Source: Clitopilus passeckerianus
Taxonomy: Eukaryota; Basidiomycota; Agaricomycetes; Agaricales; Entolomataceae
Direction: 5' to 3'
DNA: 64,000 nucleotides
Assembly: GCA_944990035.1 (NCBI GenBank)
Contig: CALYLX010000062.1
Coordinates: 1 to 64,000, forward strand
In this document: positions 24,420 to 36,953 of the stretch, in pieces
How positions within the stretch are numbered: position 1 is the first letter of the stretch
How the letters are laid out: every line of letters begins with the position of its first letter
Translations under genes and position numbers: made by a program
Notes under the pieces: model-generated
The model's input: only the letters and a program-made list of their open reading frames with translations
What the model was told of the DNA's origin: nothing
Databases searched by the model: none

Positions 24420-26265
24420 TTACACATCCCGAGCAAGATCTTTCTCGAGGGCGTCAGCCCCGGCCCGTGTTGCCTGAGATTCCGTGCTTGGCATGGCCTC
24501 GGATTGTGGCGCAGCAGCCGCCTGACGGTCCTCACTCCTTCGGACGAACCACTGGATGAGAGGAAGCGATATGCATGATATGGCGATCCAAACAATCAGG
24601 ACTGCGAAGTTATTACCGAGTTGGTTCTTGGTCCCAAAGACAATGGTGCGGACGGCCTTAGAGACGTTGTAGAATGGTGCAACGTAACCGTAGCGGAAGA
24701 CGACGGGCAAAACTTCGATAGGGAAGATGCAAACGGAGACGTTGGCTAGGGTGATGGAATGTCAGCTTGAGTACAAAGGAAGGATGAGGTGGCCAACGTA
24801 CCTATGATCCAGAGAATCATGAAGAACGGCATGAATCGGATGGTTAGGAGAGTGATGAGACTCTCAAGGGCAAGGCCGCTGAGGAGGAGCTGTCAGGATA
24901 GAGGGCCGGTGTAAAATGAGACCAATACTTACACTGAGAGCATGCCAACCCAGTTGAGCATCCAGAAAAGAACGAAACCACCGTGGCCGAATTTGCGAGT
25001 AAAGTCGACTTGAAAGGCCAAACTCAACAAAGCGTAGAAGAGCTGTGGGGTATTTGAGAAATCATTCAAGTTATCTTATGAGCTGGACTCACCGCAAGGA
25101 CAAAGTAAGCCACGAATGACGATGCAAGACGAACATATATCAAAGATTTTGTCGTGAGTTTCTGGCCAAGCCCTGAAGCGTCGCGAGCACCCGCGCCAAT
25201 CATCTGGGTGGTAGCATGATTAGGGATTGGTTGAGACTACGGTTCAGTCAAGAGACGTACCACAACGAAGAAGGCTAGGATAAGCTGGTAGAGAAGTCCA
25301 ACAAAAGTAATTGCGGTCGCTCTGTCAAACGAGAAAAGATCAGAAGAGGCACTTTCAGGAATGAAAAGCCACGTACACAGGGACATCGAAAGGAATAAGG
25401 TTGTGGAGAGTATAAGCTATCGGTGTCAACACCGTTTGGGGGGATGTTTGGAGAATGGCGGTGATGTTGGCATTCGAGGTAAGTAGCTGATGGGTTGCCT
25501 GAATGGCAAACCTTTGAATAATTTGCTGGAGGGCTGCTTCAGCGGATGGCCTAATCAGACTCCGGCTGGAAGGGACAGGTCAGCAGTCTGGAAAGAATTA
25601 TAATTGAAACAAAACCTACTAGGCATTCTCATTACGGGCTTCGACGCCGTAGACTGTCAACGCAGAAGTCGGATCATAGGAGGCATTCGGTGAGGCGTAG
25701 GAAGCTTGAAGGCGTTGCGTAGCACCTTCGTGGACTGGAGAGCAATCATGATTAATATAGCCTCGTTCAGATATAACCGTTGTACGCACTTGCAATGGCC
25801 ACCCACGTCTTATGCTCACGGACCTGGCCCGCTAAATCCTCAAGTCCACCGGGGAACTGGCTTGCTGGAACGGACGACCATGTTACTTTGCCAAGCTGGC
25901 TAAGCTGAGGCGAAGTCAAGGCCTGGGCTACATTCTGTCCCACAAATCCTCCATCAAAATCCTAGAGAAGAAGAAGCAATGTTAATCCTCGAAGAAGTCA
26001 GCATTCCAAATATAAATTGATGGCTCACAATCACCCAACCAGGGAGATTCCGCACAGGACTCTTCCATAATGCGCCCCAATACATAGAGAAGAAGGCAAA
26101 TACAGCAAGGATAACGGAGAAACATCCGCCTGCCAAGATTTTGAGGTATAAATTCCTTGCAGCAGTATTGTCCTTGTCGGTGAAGTTCACGCGACCTGGC
26201 ACCTTCGCTTTGCCACTTATGTTTGTGGATGAGCTTGTACCCGAAGTTGTGGAATGTGTCGACAT
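24420..26265 (-). CDS. DUF3533 (SNG1-like) multi-pass membrane protein B
   Basis: Paralog of protein A in opposite orientation. Starts at 26265 (MSTHSTTSG, matching the MSVTSSSAS start of A) and ends at 24420 with DLARDV. I see eight introns. They interrupt after GWVI, inside WVAIA/IHEG, after NENAY, at DVP/V, before MIGAGARD, before LFYAL, at NWVGML/GLALES and at WII/ANVSV. Membrane segments align one to one with A: first segment GGCFSVILAVFAFFSMYWG, later ones around AITFVGLLYQLILAFFVV, FVAYFVLALFYALL, PFFMILWII and FAVLIVWIAIS. The tail is Ala/Glu-rich. An upstream frame starting at 26344 is out of frame and sits on the TATA-like run, so I prefer 26265. Function is as for A: possible export or membrane-stress resistance. 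Confidence 0.85.
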
Positions 26266-26408
26266 TCAACGTTTCAACTGCGAGTGAGGCGTCGGGGGGA
26301 AATGTGGGGGATTCTCGAGGAGTTTTGAGGTCATAGGGCTTCATTTTTATATTTCATCACGCCCTTGCGATCCTCCACAGGGTCGCCACAACCGCGAAGA
26401 GTGCCTCC

Positions 26409-26474
26409 GTGAGTAAGCAATGGTCAGCTAATTCTGAAGTGCATCAGCCAATCAGAACGCCCGGATGGGACGGA
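26409..26474 (-). promoter_or_regulatory. Promoter block shared with DUF3533 gene A
   Basis: Minus-strand counterpart of 5373-5437, about 145 bp before the ATG at 26265. It keeps CCCATCC, TGATTGGCTGA (inverted CCAAT), TTAGCTG and CATTGCTTACTCAC in the same order and spacing. An AAATATAAAA run at 26345-26355 lies between it and the start and is the likely TATA element. Confidence 0.6.
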
Positions 26475-27261
26475 TACACGGAAGAGATCAAAGGCCCCAT
26501 CAAGAACCGTACGCGCCTTGGTAGCTCTTTGGGACTGCCCACCATGAGTTACCGGTAGCGTTTCCGGACGAGTCGACGGATGTTAGGTAGCTGTGACATG
26601 AAGATAACCATCTTTATAAATTGGTGACGAGTCTCCAGCGGCAAGCTCCTTCAGGCCGACCTCTGCTCGATGGTGGAAGTAACCGTGATGATGATGACAG
26701 CAATTCGCATCCGTCTTTCCTTCCGAGGTAAAATACTGGGGGCTTTCCGGGGAACCAAGGTGGCTACACGACAGTGCACGACCTCGGACAGAATTGAAGG
26801 GAAACTGTCCTATGACACTATCAATGGCATCCTAATTAGGCGCAGTCTGACGTCTTTTTAGCGTTACTGACGATAGAAGGCTCACTATCTTATCAGATAG
26901 TTCCAGCGACCGATGCCACGTACGCTCCATTGTATGGTCATGATTTGGCTGTTACCATGTCCCTTCATGTACCATAAGGGGGTGTACCAATTCTCGGACT
27001 GGCAGCTGACAAGCTGCGAAGATTGTGATGAAACGCTGAAACACTGGGTCGCCCGATGACCAACCATCTAAGAAATGAAGTAGAATTAGAGTATACAGAA
27101 GTACTGGGATCTATGCGTTCTATGCCAAATGATACAGCGGAAAACCCATGATAGAGAAAAAGGCCATGAAAATCGAGGAAAGCATGTGGTATGAGTTGTG
27201 AACATGGTATATGGTGTCTAACGTGTCCAGAATGGTCGTATGCGTCAATCAAGCGAAAGGT

Positions 27262-29540
27262 TTAGTTACCTTCGCCCTCTTTTGCAGCTGCTTCACGTTC
27301 CTCAGCGGCTATGCGCCATTTCTCACCTTTCCAGGCTACGAGCAGCGTTAGAAGTCCGCTGATCAACATGAGGAAGCCCCAAATGGTCCAAGTCCAACCT
27401 AGATGAACAACCGTGAACAAGGGATGGACTAGCAAGATCGGATTTAAACTTACCATCACCGACACCATCCTGTATGGGGAATATCAAGGAAGTGTTGCGA
27501 GTAGCGAAAGCTGGAATTCATGCTTACCTGAAGGGGAACTGCTATCTCCGTAGCCACGAAGGCAGAGACTCCTCTGAATGCACTGTTAGTAGCAACGGCA
27601 GTGGAGGAACGACCTGCATTTGCGTCAACGATGTACGCAAGGGTACTAGCATAGGTAGAGCTGTAGGGAACGTGAGCCCTTCTTCCACATGTGAGAAGAG
27701 GAAAACTCACATCGAAAGGAAGCCACACATGAACAACATCACGCAGATGCCAGAGACATGTACTCGTTGTTGGCAGAGCCAGCCGAAGCCAACAGTGAAC
27801 AGCGGGAAAATCAAAGCGGTGTAAGTGACACTCTTCAAGCGCATCTAGAGCAAAAAAAGAGGGAGGGAAAGATACATATGGTTATACCGAACGAAAGTCT
27901 TGTCATCTCTGCTTGCCTCGGGATAGCTGACACCGCCATTTTTAGCCTTGAGTCGGGCGAGAATCATGTCTGACCATCGGCCACCTAGAACACTCCCTGA
28001 AAGGCATCCTACGAGGAACGATCTGAGTCAGACGATTAGTAGGTAGGTCTAATGCAGGGCATACCCAATCCGTAGGATAGCAAAACGAGCCCAACTTGCA
28101 GGGGATCATAACCGTAATTGCGAGTGAGCGTTCTTGCTGTCGTATAAGCAATCAAGTAGCCGAAAGCGAACAAGAGACCTGAATGGCGTTTAAGAACCAA
28201 CCTCGCCGAAGGCATGACATCAAACAACTCACCAGATCCGAAAAGAATAACCAAGTTATTCCATCGACGCAAGACAAAGGTGATTGGCTTGAATGGGTTG
28301 ACATCTTTAAGAGAAAGCTCGATCGAAGGTACATCCCCTTCAGGACGGGTAAACCCTTCTCCCGGTCAGGGATAGAGGTTTCATTGACAGGTAAAACGAC
28401 GGGAGTCTCGTCGGCTTTCACGCTTCCATCAATAGAGTTACGCGCAGTAGAGTTGGCGCTTGCTGCCTTCATCCTTTCCTTCATGATATTTTGGTATGTC
28501 AGGCTGCGCTGTGGCCGGAAGGTGTCGTTGAAGAGAAGAGGAAAGAAAGCGACGTCGTGCCGGCTACTATCGCTAGGAACCAGAAAATAGCGCGCCAGTT
28601 GAATCCTGTGGTTAAACCTCCGCCGAGGATTGGACCTAGGGACTGAATAGAACAAATATGAATATGGTGCATGCAGTCGAGTATTGAAGTTGCCTTACTG
28701 GGCCAAGAAGGGGTGCCATGTAGTAGATACCCATCTGCCATCATCTAAGGTTAGGACACGTTGTTCACAACGTCAAGAGAGGTGGACTTGCCTTTGTTCC
28801 TCTCTCATGAGATTCAAAGATATCTGCAAGCGTAGCCGCACCAATGGTAATCACAGCGCTGGATCTACGGCCAATTTAATATGTCGAGTAACGGCGAAAT
28901 GTTAGCCATTGCCTACCCTGCTGCCTGGATGGCCCGTGAAATAATCACTCTATGGGGTGTTCAGGAAAGCATGCGTTCGAGGAGCGCGCGTTACTCACAG
29001 CTTGATGGTTTGACTGACGGCGGCAATTATCGAGCCGATAGTAAAGAGGGCAAGCGAAACAATGTAGACGTTCTTTGATGAAAAGTCAAAAGGTGGTCGG
29101 ATGAGGCTGAAGGGATTTGCTAACCTTCCTTCCTTTAATTTCGCTGATGGCACTCCATATCAAAGGCACGAGCCCCTGAACAAGGATGAAGACTGCTATA
29201 CTCAAACTGAATTGTGAGGGGCTAGCTGGAAGGTCTTCTTGCATCTGTTCAACCGCCGCTAAGGAGGGAGAGAAAGAGCATCAGATACAAGGCATGTTCA
29301 AGACAACTAAGACTAGCTTACGATTTTGAATACTACCAGCAAGACCAGCAATCATCGCCGCAGAGGATATTAGCACCAGGCTAACATTCTAAGGTATCGA
29401 TATCAGTCATCTGTAATCGACAGCGGGTACGATGTCAGAACCTTCCGAAGCGGAGACCAGGCTCTTGGATCGTTCTCCACTGGGATATGCTCGATATCCA
29501 CAGGTACACGAGAATTAGGGGAGCGGAGAGAATTATTCAT
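27262..29540 (-). CDS. MFS transporter, drug:H+ antiporter (DHA1, Qdr/Dtr1-like) type
   Basis: About eight to ten short exons from MNNSLRSPNSRVP at 29540 to a Glu/Ala-rich tail at 27262. The N-terminal membrane half reads VSLVLISSAAMIAGLAGSI, FSLSIAVFILVQGLVPLIWSAISEIKGRK (the motif-A region of this family), VYIVSLALFTIGSII and SSAVITIGAATLADIFESHERG. After LLGPSLGPILGGGLTTGFNWRAIFWFLAI comes a long cytosolic loop and a second membrane half, ending LGWTWTIWGFLMLISGLLTLL. The P-x-L-G-P-x-x-G-G motif marks drug or polyamine antiporters of the plasma membrane. One G is missing near 28361, which otherwise breaks the central loop. A TATA-like ctatatatatga lies at 29632-29643, about 95 bp before the start. 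Substrate unknown. Confidence 0.82.
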
Positions 29541-29631
29541 GGATATATTCGATGAGGAATTACCAGGGAAAATTGAGAAGAGAGGAGAAAAATTGGCAGA
29601 AACTGCTGGAGTTCTAGCGCAGAGAAGAGCT

Positions 29632-29643
29632 CATATATATAGA
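29632..29643 (-). promoter_or_regulatory. TATA box of the DHA1-type transporter gene
   Basis: On the minus strand ctatatatatga lies about 95 bp upstream of the ATG at 29540. It is isolated in otherwise mixed sequence, the usual place for a basidiomycete TATA element. Confidence 0.5.
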
Positions 29644-29898
29644 CCAGTGCACATGCTCTGTCAATCTCCAGCTAGCGATAACTGGGGTCAAAAGTGAGTC
29701 GACCTGACCGAAGGTCCGAAAAACATGAAGCAAGAGCTATTTGCCGAGGATCACATGACGTAGTGGGCGTTCTTAGAGCCGCCGGCAACTCGATTAACCG
29801 GGCGAAGCAATTCCGCCATTGGTGCAGATGTCGGCCGCACGACTTGAATATCTGCAACGCGGAATAGGAGGTTGTAATATTAGAGCACCAGCTACATA

Positions 29899-32800
29899 CT
29901 ATTTGAATGTACGAGACTGATTTCCGCGTTTAACCTCACTATGTGCTTTAGGAGGCGCAGGGAAGTCGCCGTAGAAATGACCTGCGACTATGGAAACATG
30001 AGATAAGGGTGCCACGAGTTAGAGGAGAAGCCTTACCCTTCTTCTGCCGCCTCTGCCTCTTCTCAGAAGTCACCTCAAGGTCAGGGTTATCGTCCAAGAT
30101 ATTGGATACCGTAGAGAAATCGAAAGGCTCTTGCTCTTGGTCAGGGTCTCCCGCAGCTTCGGAATTCGGAATGCCTCGAGGGTTTGGTTTTTCGTTCAGG
30201 TTGGCATCTGGTTGTGCCTTGAGGCCTCTCTTACGCTTCTTCGGCCGCGCTTGGCCGACCACGACAATCGAATCGTCGATCTCTTGGGAGATTGTCTTGC
30301 GTTGGGCAGCAGGGACGTAAGGGATTTCGATCTGTACATCTGGCACTCCCGAGGGCAGTTCGTCGATCTCAGCCTCCTTCTCGGTAATCTCGACCTCGAT
30401 GGATGGCTTGGCAACCTTCGGGAAACTTTAATCGAGTGCTTCGGTAGGGTAATGAAGTCATACCTTAGGCGCCGACGGTGCAATTACCAGCGTGTTGTTG
30501 ATACGAGAAACCAATTCCAGAAACTTTGGAGTATGTCCATGAGAGTGATTGGATATCTGTGGAGTTCTTAGAAACTTTGTTCTGTACAGAAGCGTGTAAG
30601 CTTACATTACTTGCTGCCGGACGCTGCAGTACGCGTGCGCTACCGAGCAAAGTACTTTTTGAAGCGAGAAATGAAGGATGCGCAGCAGTTCTCGAAGAGC
30701 CAAGCAGAGCGGATGTAGGGGCCAGCGATCCAATGGGTGCTATTTTTTGACGAACGTTGGTCAGAATTAACCAAAACAAGAAGGAAAAGAGTTTACTCTT
30801 CGACCACAAGGCATCTCGAGTCATAACTTGTGGTGTTTCAGGCTTTTGCGAACCCGTGTCGCTGTCCTTGACTTCCATTTGTACGTCTTCTTGCGTTGGT
30901 TCCGATATCGCGTCGCCAGAGGTAGAAAGAGATTGCTTAACTGCAGTTTTGATTCTATCTAACAACTGCTTGGCGCGACGCCGCACAACAGGCGGTACAG
31001 GATGAAAAACAGAAAGCAACGCCGCCATATCCGCAGGCGGCTGCTCGGCCAGTTGGAAAAGGTAATGGTTGGGGAGCACATATCTGTTCTGGAATTGAGC
31101 ACACGGTCTTTAGGTTTAAGCATGGGCTGATTTACCGAGTACTCTCGTCTTCCTCTCTTGCGACAGTTTCTCTCCATTTGTGGATCACCTGGTAGACGTT
31201 CCTGTGCATTGCACCAATGCCAACTCCTGGTCCGCCAGCCGTCAGGGGAATCTTGTTCCATTTACGAGCGAGCGTATCCCATCCGCCACTGCCCGTGCCA
31301 CCAGATTCATCATAGAATTCCTTTTCGTACGTCTTCAGGGCAGTCTCCTCTGAGCGAGAAAGCACCTGCTTGACGAGTGCGTGGCCAGGATCGCTCGTCG
31401 AAGATGTTTCCATGGGTGAACCGACGCATGACTGAGAACGAGACTGAGCTCTATCTATCAGGGCGTTCCGAAGGCTGTCGTAGATGTAGAGTAGATAGTG
31501 GGTATCCGAACGCGCATAATCTATCATTTCTTGGGGAAGTGGTCTGAAAGCTTTTAGCAAGCACTTTTACTGGCATGAGGATGGGGCCTTACCTCATACG
31601 CCAATCTGCTAACTGGTACCGCTTGTCGGGTATGAAATCGCAGTACATCTCAAGGAGATTGGCTAGACCATGTCTGGGAAATTCTGGGAAACAAGTCAAT
31701 GAAGGGAAACATGAATGGTCCGAGGGCATCAGTACCTAGCAGCTTTGATGCGTGGAAGGTGTCAAACAGATTCACGATGTACAAGTCAAAGTTTTGTTGG
31801 AGCCAGACTATGTCGCTATCCGCGCCGTGGAATATCTGTAACGGGCTGAGGAGAGAGGATAATGGGTGTGGTACGGACACAGACCTTGACTATATCTGGG
31901 TTTGTGAAAACCTCATTCAATTCTGTCAACTCTTCCCTCAAGACAAGAGTATCAATAATCCAATCTTCTTCCCGAGTACTGATTTGCATAAGGCAGACAA
32001 ATCCATGATAAGAGCGATAGCTGTGATGCTCCAAATCGACGGCAATTTCTATAGCTTGACGCAACTTCGCAAGCATCGACTGAAAATCTTCTTCTGTCGC
32101 GACCCAATGGAAAGCTGTGGTGGAGAAGTCTTTGGGTTTCGTAGGCACAACAGGTCGAAACATGCGTTCTGGGTAGGACATGTGTGTGATTTCATATCGA
32201 TATGGATGCGTTGATCTGCGATTTAAAACGTCAGAATGGCCAAGCCGTTTGTGAGGCAAAGGAGAGGGTGTACATGAGTGTAGAGGCTGATGAATTTGCG
32301 TCGGTATCACTAAAGTTGTAGCTGGCAGGCACTTTTGCGTTGTACTTGTGGGGTAATGCAGGATACCAAGGTGAATCGTCATTTATGATTTTGCGCTTGA
32401 AGGATAACTGGGGTTTACGGAGGTTTGCTACGTGTTGAATGACGGGCTCATGTTTGCCAACAGCGGCAGTCTGTAACAAAATGAATAGACTGGCCTCTAC
32501 ACGTTGGAATTGACAGACCTTTTTGGGAGGGGGGAGCACGGTATTCACAGCGATTGCAGGTGCTTTAGAGACACCGAGAAATTCGTCTAGGCAGATATCC
32601 TATATAGGCTTAGTTCAAATTAGCGCAAAGAGCTATGAAACAGCGTACTGTTCGTTCAAGGAGCTGGTCCATAGAATCCACCACAAGCGAATGGAAATTG
32701 TCGACCACATCGTCTTGATTGGCCAGTTTCGCCTTCCCTTTTGAGCGGTTGGACGATGAATCGACCGTAGATGCCAGGGAAATCATCTTATTCGTAAGAG

Positions 32801-32990
32801 CAAGGACTCTTGAGGAGAAACTGTCCAACTCTTGGGCAAATGACTGGTCCATAGAACGGTGGTAGGCCGTGTCGTTTGGCAGTCCGAGAGCATTGCGGGT
32901 GGCCTTGAGAGCTGCAACTTGAATGTTAGAGTTCAAAGTATCAAAATTTTGAGTTGTAACTGCTGTGCTCGTCGATGATTCTGCACTCAT
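29899..32990 (-). CDS. RRP6: Nuclear exosome 3'-5' exoribonuclease Rrp6 (EXOSC10)
   Basis: Starts at 32990 (MSAESSTST) and runs through at least eight exons. The N-terminal PMC2NT region ([23 protein letters not shown]) binds Rrp47 in the family. The DEDD-Y exonuclease domain shows [22 protein letters not shown] (DxE), [25 protein letters not shown] (second Asp) and [17 protein letters not shown] (Tyr and final Asp). An HRDC domain follows: [37 protein letters not shown]. The C-terminus is rich in Lys/Arg, as expected for the nuclear lasso. The last exon most likely starts after an intron ending in CCATAG and terminates at 29899; reading through that intron would stop at 29948. All catalytic acids are present and I needed no frame correction. 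It processes and degrades nuclear RNA on the exosome. Confidence 0.92.
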
Positions 32991-33226
32991 GACTGAGAAA
33001 GGCCTGCTCGTTGCAGATTGATCGTCCGGAGCCGTCGCAGACGTTGAAGCACGCCCTCGGATTCAGAAATTTGGTACACGTGACTGACTGGGCAAAGTAG
33101 TTCCGATCTCCGAAGCCAGATCCGATGACTTGTACTCTCAGCAACCGAATTCTTGACCGAATTATACAAACAAGTAGAGAAGTGTCGTAGCAGTCATGAT
33201 TTCGTTTGTGAGATAGCATACGAGAA

Positions 33227-35662
33227 CTAGTACATGTACCTAAACGCAGGGGATTTGGGACCTTGGCCCAAGTCTTCAGTGTCGACGTCAGCAGCCGTAA
33301 TGTTGACCCCTTGCTCCCGATTTCGTCGTCGGTTCTCATATCGCATATACACTCCGACACTGTCAATGCATAGTAAGCGGCAGATCTTGGTTCAATTCAT
33401 CACTTACCTAGCAACTAGAAGGAGGCAGAAACCGCCAAACGCGGCTGAAAGTTTGCATCAGAACTCTGATTCCAGCCAACTCGCATAGATGCTCACCCGA
33501 AGTTGCGAGTGCTATAAGACAGAATTAGCGTGGAGAAGGAGTTTAATATAATCACAATACATACCAGGAACATATTTAGGCTCGTCTTTGGCTCTGAATA
33601 CGTTTGTAGATATCAAACCGGCCGAATTAGCAACCGCGACTGAAAAGTGGAATAGGTCACGATCGGGGAATACAGGCCAACCATACAAATATCGTGCTTA
33701 CCCATGACTGCGGCAACAACGGCGCGACGAGACTCGCTCGGCGTATTGTTTGAGTACCTAGAAAAGATGAGTATATTTTCAGATTCTGGTTTTCAGGGGT
33801 TTACCATGCGCTGACGAGGACCGATGGAGCAAAGGCCTGTATTCAGATTATCATGTGAGCCATCCCATTGAAATGGAAGAGACCCGCTTACCCCTATCGT
33901 GAGCAGGAAGCATGCAAAATAAGCCACTGTCTTGTGAGCCAAAGGGTCGATGCATCCTAGAACGATGAAGCCGGCCAAAGCAGTCGCCAACGGTATACAT
34001 CTAAGGGTAACAGGGTGAGAACGAACAAGCAGCTCATGCAGAGCAATCCAAACTTACATGTGAATGGACCGTTCGCGGAAATAGTCAGAGGAGAAGGTCA
34101 GAAGAAGAAGTGCGACCGTTCCGACGACATTAGGTGCCACCGTATACAGGTTTGTTTTGACAGTCGAATATCCCAGGCTCGCCACGATCTGAGGTAGGAA
34201 ATTGTTCACACTCGCCAATGGAACGCCGAAGGAAAGACTGATCAAGGCCCAGATCCTACAGAAGGGTTGAATGAACGAGATTCGGTAGAGGAAGCAGGTC
34301 ACTAACCAGTACATAGGATCTTTGAAAGGCCTGAATGCATCACGGATGTTTAGCTTCTCGTCGGCAGTGACGGAAGAATCCATGAGGATGCGAGCTCTTG
34401 CGATAGCCTTCTCTCGCTCGCTAAGGCGGCTCCATGTCGATGGGGATCGAGGAAGCCACAACAAAGCAAAGATAGCAAACGCCACAGTGCTGCCACCTGT
34501 AAAATATCTCAGGGATTGACCGTTACGTGAACCTGGATAAGCTGACCTTCGATCCAGAAGAGGAACTGCCAACCGTGATATTTGGTGTGGTGGATGTGAA
34601 AGACTCCAAAAGCGATGAGACCTTCAGCGCGAATATTGTGAGAGATACGGTCTACATGCCAGCGGAGTCATTACAGACCTGAAAATGCTCCAGCAATTGA
34701 AGCCGCAGCTGCAGGGTTCCTTAATCAGTGGCCTTGACCCCTGACATGAGCCGTTGCTCACCGTAAAATAGACCAACGCGAGAAGCGAGTTCATTCCGCT
34801 TGTAGAAAGTGGACAGGTAGAAGACCTGCGTGCACGGTTAGTCCTATCCTCCACGAGATGGGTCACAAGACATACCACGCCGGGCAACATGGCCGATTCA
34901 AAGATACCTAGGAAAAATCGTATGGCGAAGATTTCTGGAAAGCCAGATAAGAATGCGACGCTGTGCGAGGATTTTCTGCTCTCGACTAACGGGAAAAGTT
35001 CTTTGCGATTCCGGCAAACAGAGACCTGCACCACCACGTATGAGAGTCAACAACTGTCCAGGGGCTATTTGACGCACATGGAACCCTAGGTTAGGCGTGA
35101 GTTCGATACTAGATATTAAGGCTTGTGGCGGATGTACAAAACCAATCATCATGCAAGGAAGCACTCTGGCTGCTGAGTAGCGTTTGACGAGCAGAGATAT
35201 CGGAGTTCCGAACCTTTATCGCGAATGAACACCATTTCACAGTCAAAGAAGGCTTCCCTTACAGACAGAAAGGAACCTAGAAGCGAATTTCAGCTAAACT
35301 CGGTGTGCATGTTCTAGACGGAGAGCTTACATAAAATATCATAACAAGAATATAGTACTTTGAAAACAGTCAGCCCAGGTGTTTGTGAGACGAAGAATTC
35401 ACGCACCTGGTTCCCAGTCAACCCGATGTCCTTGTCCCAGCCATCGGTTTTTGCGTTCCCCACGTTTCCTTTGTCCAGAGCATTGCATAGATACCTACAT
35501 TATCGGTGTAAGCACAGGAAATTCACCAAGACTGGTTCCTGCAGCGCACATGAAGGTCAAAGGAGGCAAGAGATAGAGATCGAACTTGCGACGAAGGCGG
35601 CGTTCTTCCTCCGGGTTCACAAGCACCTTCGTGTCCTTTGAATCGGTATCGATATCCTTCAT
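33227..35662 (-). CDS. MFS transporter, Dal5-like anion:cation symporter (ACS) family
   Basis: Multi-exon gene beginning MKDIDTDSKDTKVL at 35662 (or at an in-frame Met at 35713) and ending FRYMY at 33227. The cytosolic N-terminus EEERRLRRKFDLYLLPPLTFM, followed after an intron by LCNALDKGNVGNAKTDG, is diagnostic of the Dal5/Tna1/Vht1-type ACS family. Further along are FFLGIFESAMLPGVV, YLSTFYKRNELASRVGLFY, AAAASIAGAFSGLIAFGV, GWQFLFWIEG, SFGVPLASVNNFLPQIVASLGYS and YSNNTPSESRRAVVAAVMVAVANSAGLIS. These carriers import allantoate, nicotinate, biotin, pantothenate or similar organic anions; the cargo here cannot be told from sequence. About 240 bp separate it from Rrp6 downstream on the same strand. 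Confidence 0.83.
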
Positions 35663-36067
35663 GCTTTGAGTGCTGTCTGAGAAAAGAGGCCTAGTATTTG
35701 GCTCGCCCTTCAATCCAGTAACACTTCAATGGTGCTTTTTGGCTGGCGATAATGACTAAAGGTTTTTCGGCACGAACTTTAAAGCATTCCATTGAATGGT
35801 GTCCATCATAGTGGGTCGCATGCTTCTGGTCCCCATAAGTACTAGTGTTCCACACCGAAGAAGCATATTAACGTGAATGCGGGGCATGTGCCGAGTGAGA
35901 TAGCGCGTGGAGGTGGTCACTGGACGAACACGTCGTGGCTGGGATCATGATGAGTGGTGGATCCGGTAAAGCGGCCCGGCGGCACGACGCTACAAAAGGG
36001 TTTACTCCTGGCAAGTCAACAGACGCCCACAGTTCAACTCTATTTTCTCAGTTTACCGTTATCCAAG

Positions 36068-36633
36068 ATGACCACCATCGAAAAGATCAACTCACCCAAA
36101 AACCCTGCTGTCCCTCATATCCTCTGTAAGTAGGAAGGGAAATGCTGCTGTAATATCTCTGACAATCCCCCGATCTAGCCCATGCCACCAAGATCCCCGG
36201 ACTCATCTTCGTGAGCGGACAGACACCCGTCGATGGGAATGGACAATTAGTTCCCGGAGGTATTAAAGAACATACCGTGAGTGCCTTGAGGCTTTGATAA
36301 GGCGATTGGAGACCTTAACTTCGTTTCAATTCCCGACATCTCTAGGCCCAATGCATCTCGAACATCGGCAACGTATTGGAGGCGGCTGGATCTGACTGGG
36401 AGAAAGTGGTCAAAGTAAATGTATTCTTGAAAGATATGGATAATTTTGAGGCGATGAACGAAATTTATGAGAAGGTATGAGCCATCTTTCTGAAGTTTGC
36501 TCTAAGAAATTTAAAGGCTGAGTCATCTGCCTCTTAGCTGCTCCCGGTCCCAAAGCCTGCCAGGTCCTGCATCCAGGCCGCAAAGTTGCCAAAGGATGTC
36601 GATGTCGAGATTGAAGCCATAGCGACATATTAA
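36068..36633 (+). CDS. RidA/YjgF/Hmf1 family enamine/imine deaminase
   Basis: Exons 36068-36125, 36179-36276, 36346-36474 and 36538-36633 give exactly 126 residues. Key blocks are IPGLIFVSGQTPVDGNGQLV, QCISNIGNVLEAAGSDWEKVVKVNVFLKDMDNF and PARSCIQAAKLPKDVDVEIEAIA. The conserved Arg (in PARS) and terminal Glu (VEIEAIA) that bind substrate in RidA are both present. Members hydrolyse reactive 2-aminoacrylate and related enamines formed by PLP enzymes; fungal members act in cytosol or mitochondria. There is no clear mitochondrial presequence, so cytosolic is more likely. Confidence 0.93.
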
Positions 36634-36953
36634 TGCACGTTCGCTAACTCGGTCGGTAGAACAAATGACAGAATTTCAAAGCCTTGGACAGTACCCGCGT
36701 AACCGAATCGATAATCGATGAAGGCATGAGCCCATGAATTCTCCGAGTTCTCCTCTCGAGGCGTTGGCTGTAAGCTTGGGTGAGCAGCGGAGTGCAACGA
36801 GCAACATCCGATTCCCGATGTCTTGCCTAGTATTCGGCCCTTGGCTCCTTGTCCTCAGATTCATTCTTAACCGCTTCCCACTACGGTCTTCTTCCCTCAA
36901 CCGTATCCTTCAGGTCTACCCTCAAATCCCCAATTTTGGCCGCCATCTGACCA

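Noticed and set aside
26266..26344. Upstream start at 26344 for DUF3533 B
   Set aside because: It is out of frame with the conserved protein by one base and overlaps the TATA-like run. Protein A's start aligns with 26265 instead.
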